A stretch of 5,537 nucleotides of DNA. Source: Prevotellaceae bacterium. GTDB lineage: Bacteria; Bacteroidota; Bacteroidia; Bacteroidales; Bacteroidaceae. This document shows positions 4,665 to 5,537 of the stretch, one piece after another. The DNA lies in NCBI GenBank assembly GCA_021204545.1, contig JAJPZF010000177.1:3091-8627 (forward strand), written 5' to 3'. A model generated the notes under the pieces. The model did not search any database. It worked only from the letters and a program-made list of their open reading frames with translations, and was not told the DNA's origin. How positions within the stretch are numbered: the first letter of the stretch is position 1; each line of letters starts with the position of its first letter. The position numbers were made by a program, and so were the translations under genes.

Positions 4665-5537
4665 ATGGCAGACAATACGGAAAACGGAAAGATCTACACG
4701 CTGCAGGACGGCGGGCTGTACCACCTTTTGGAGCGTCTTAACGGGAAGATCTCGGCTGCGGGCGGCGGGGCGGACGTGACGGCCCTTGAGGAGCGGGTGG
4801 CCGCGCTGGAGGACGTCGTGTTCGGCACGCCGACATTCGAGCTGCTGTCCGATCTGTCCGAATTCGACGCGGCGGGCGGCTCAGTGGAGATCGAATACTC
4901 CACGAACGGCTCCTCCGTCACGGCGGCGACCGACTCCGACTGGCTGACGGCGACCGCGAGCCAGATTGCGAAATTAGGCGAGAATCCGACGGTCAAGATC
5001 ACGGCGGAGAAGAACTCCGGGACCGAGGAGAGGTCGGGCGTCGTCACCGTCACCGTCACGTTCGCGTCGCCTTTGGGTTACACCTACACAAAGGACTTCA
5101 CCATTGCCGTCACGCAGGCGGCTTCGGCGGCGCACACGTTCAGCATCGAGACGGATCCCTCCGACGCGACCGTAACCATCAACGGCGTCAAGACTGACAG
5201 CGTGGAGGCCGTGGATGGCACGGAGATCACGTGGACCGTGGAGCGTTCTGGCTACGTCACGCAGAGCGGCGCCTATGTCATGGGCGCGTCCGACTACACG
5301 CTGAGCGTCTCCCTTGACGAGGTTCCCGAATACTTCAACGTATTGGACTACGGGGCGACCGCTGACGGGACGACGGACGACACGGGCGCGTTCGACTCGG
5401 CGTTGGCGGCGGCCGTGGAATACGGGGCTTACGTCCTCGTTCCGAGCGGGACATACTATCTTGGCAGTACGCTCTATCTTGATGACAGAGACATGAAGCT
5501 GCAGGGCGAGGGCGGCAGCGTGCTGACGGGAAAGATC
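4665..5537 (+). CDS. Tail-spike protein: coiled coil, BACON, PEGA-like and pectate-lyase-type beta-helix (partial at 3')
   Basis: The frame is open from ATG 4665 (leader ggatacaaATG) to the window edge, giving 291 residues with no stop. Residues 8-30 (GKIYTLQDGGLYHLLERLNG) form a probable virion-docking helix; 36-53 (ADVTALEERVAALEDVVF) is a heptad coiled coil for trimerisation. Residues 57-152 match the BACON domain: FDAAGGSVEIEYSTNGSSV, then DSDWLTATA, EKNSGTEERSGVVTVTV and the closing FTIAVTQ. Residues 158-217 resemble PEGA (FSIETDPSDATVTING, DGTEITWTVERSGYV). From 222, FNVLDYGATADGTTDDTGAF, then VLVPSGTYYLGSTLYL and LQGEGG are the classic start of the pectate-lyase-3/right-handed beta-helix family of phage tail spikes. 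Likely role: binding and possibly depolymerising host surface glycan. The catalytic region lies beyond the window, so enzyme activity cannot be judged. Confidence 0.85.
   Translation, partial: MADNTENGKIYTLQDGGLYHLLERLNGKISAAGGGADVTALEERVAALEDVVFGTPTFELLSDLSEFDAAGGSVEIEYSTNGSSVTAATDSDWLTATASQIAKLGENPTVKITAEKNSGTEERSGVVTVTVTFASPLGYTYTKDFTIAVTQAASAAHTFSIETDPSDATVTINGVKTDSVEAVDGTEITWTVERSGYVTQSGAYVMGASDYTLSVSLDEVPEYFNVLDYGATADGTTDDTGAFDSALAAAVEYGAYVLVPSGTYYLGSTLYLDDRDMKLQGEGGSVLTGKI

Larger units (their letters stand above)
1..5537 (+). mobile_element. Tail-tip and tail-fibre module of a tailed phage or prophage (partial)
   Basis: Nine consecutive + strand genes follow the order tape measure, DUF6046-like protein, hub, spike, two small tip proteins, fibres, tail spike. 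This is a phage late-gene order, and no bacterial housekeeping gene interrupts it. Four of the eight junctions are stop/start overlaps (TAATG or ATGA); the other gaps are 4 to 62 bases. Both window edges cut through coding sequence. Whether this is an integrated prophage or a free phage genome cannot be seen here, because no integrase, attachment site or flanking bacterial gene is present. Confidence 0.85.

Overview
The window is one strand-uniform late module of a tailed phage or prophage. It runs left to right from the end of the tape-measure gene, through tail-tip or baseplate genes, into tail fibres. All nine supported genes are on the + strand. They overlap or lie 62 bases apart at most, as in a single transcription unit. 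GC is roughly 60 percent over most of it. The host is probably a member of the Bacteroidota. The evidence is a BACON domain in the last gene, a DUF6046-type protein after the tape measure, and start codons preceded by short A-rich leaders (such as acaATG) rather than Shine-Dalgarno sequences. I cannot name genus or phage from the sequence alone. A high-GC gut member of Bacteroidales is a reasonable guess.

Layout: (1) C-terminus of the tape measure, 1-258. (2) DUF6046-like tail protein with a duplicated 12-residue peptide near its N-terminus, 258-917. (3) gpD/gp44-like hub, 942-1916. (4) gpV/gp45-like spike with an OB-like domain and a beta-solenoid needle, 1913-2563. (5) Small gp25/gp46-like protein, 2560-2838. 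(6) Small LysM/gpX-like protein with an acidic tail, 2843-3211. (7) and (8) Two fibre-like proteins, 3211-3891 and 3913-4602. (9) The start of a large tail-spike gene, 4665 to beyond the window end, with a coiled coil, a BACON domain, a PEGA-like domain and the beginning of a pectate-lyase-type beta-helix. Gene 9 has no stop codon before the window edge.

How they work together: genes 1-6 would build the end of the tail, with the tape measure inside the tube, a closing or adaptor protein, the hub, the spike at the tip and two small accessory proteins. Genes 7-9 would be the host-recognition layer. Gene 9 is the best candidate for binding and possibly degrading capsule or other surface glycan. 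No gp47/gp48-type wedge pair lies between the small tip genes and the fibres. The tail could therefore be non-contractile or have a simplified tip, or those genes could lie elsewhere.

The main oddities are a peptide repeat kept identical through synonymous changes only; a family of short acidic E-I-T-x-(D/E) motifs shared by three neighbouring genes; an abrupt drop to about 42 percent GC over the C-terminus of the spike gene; a perfect inverted repeat touching the hub start codon; and a strong GC hairpin before the BACON tail-spike gene. I found no RNA genes, CRISPR array, insertion sequence or minus-strand gene. There is no gene-free stretch longer than 62 bases.
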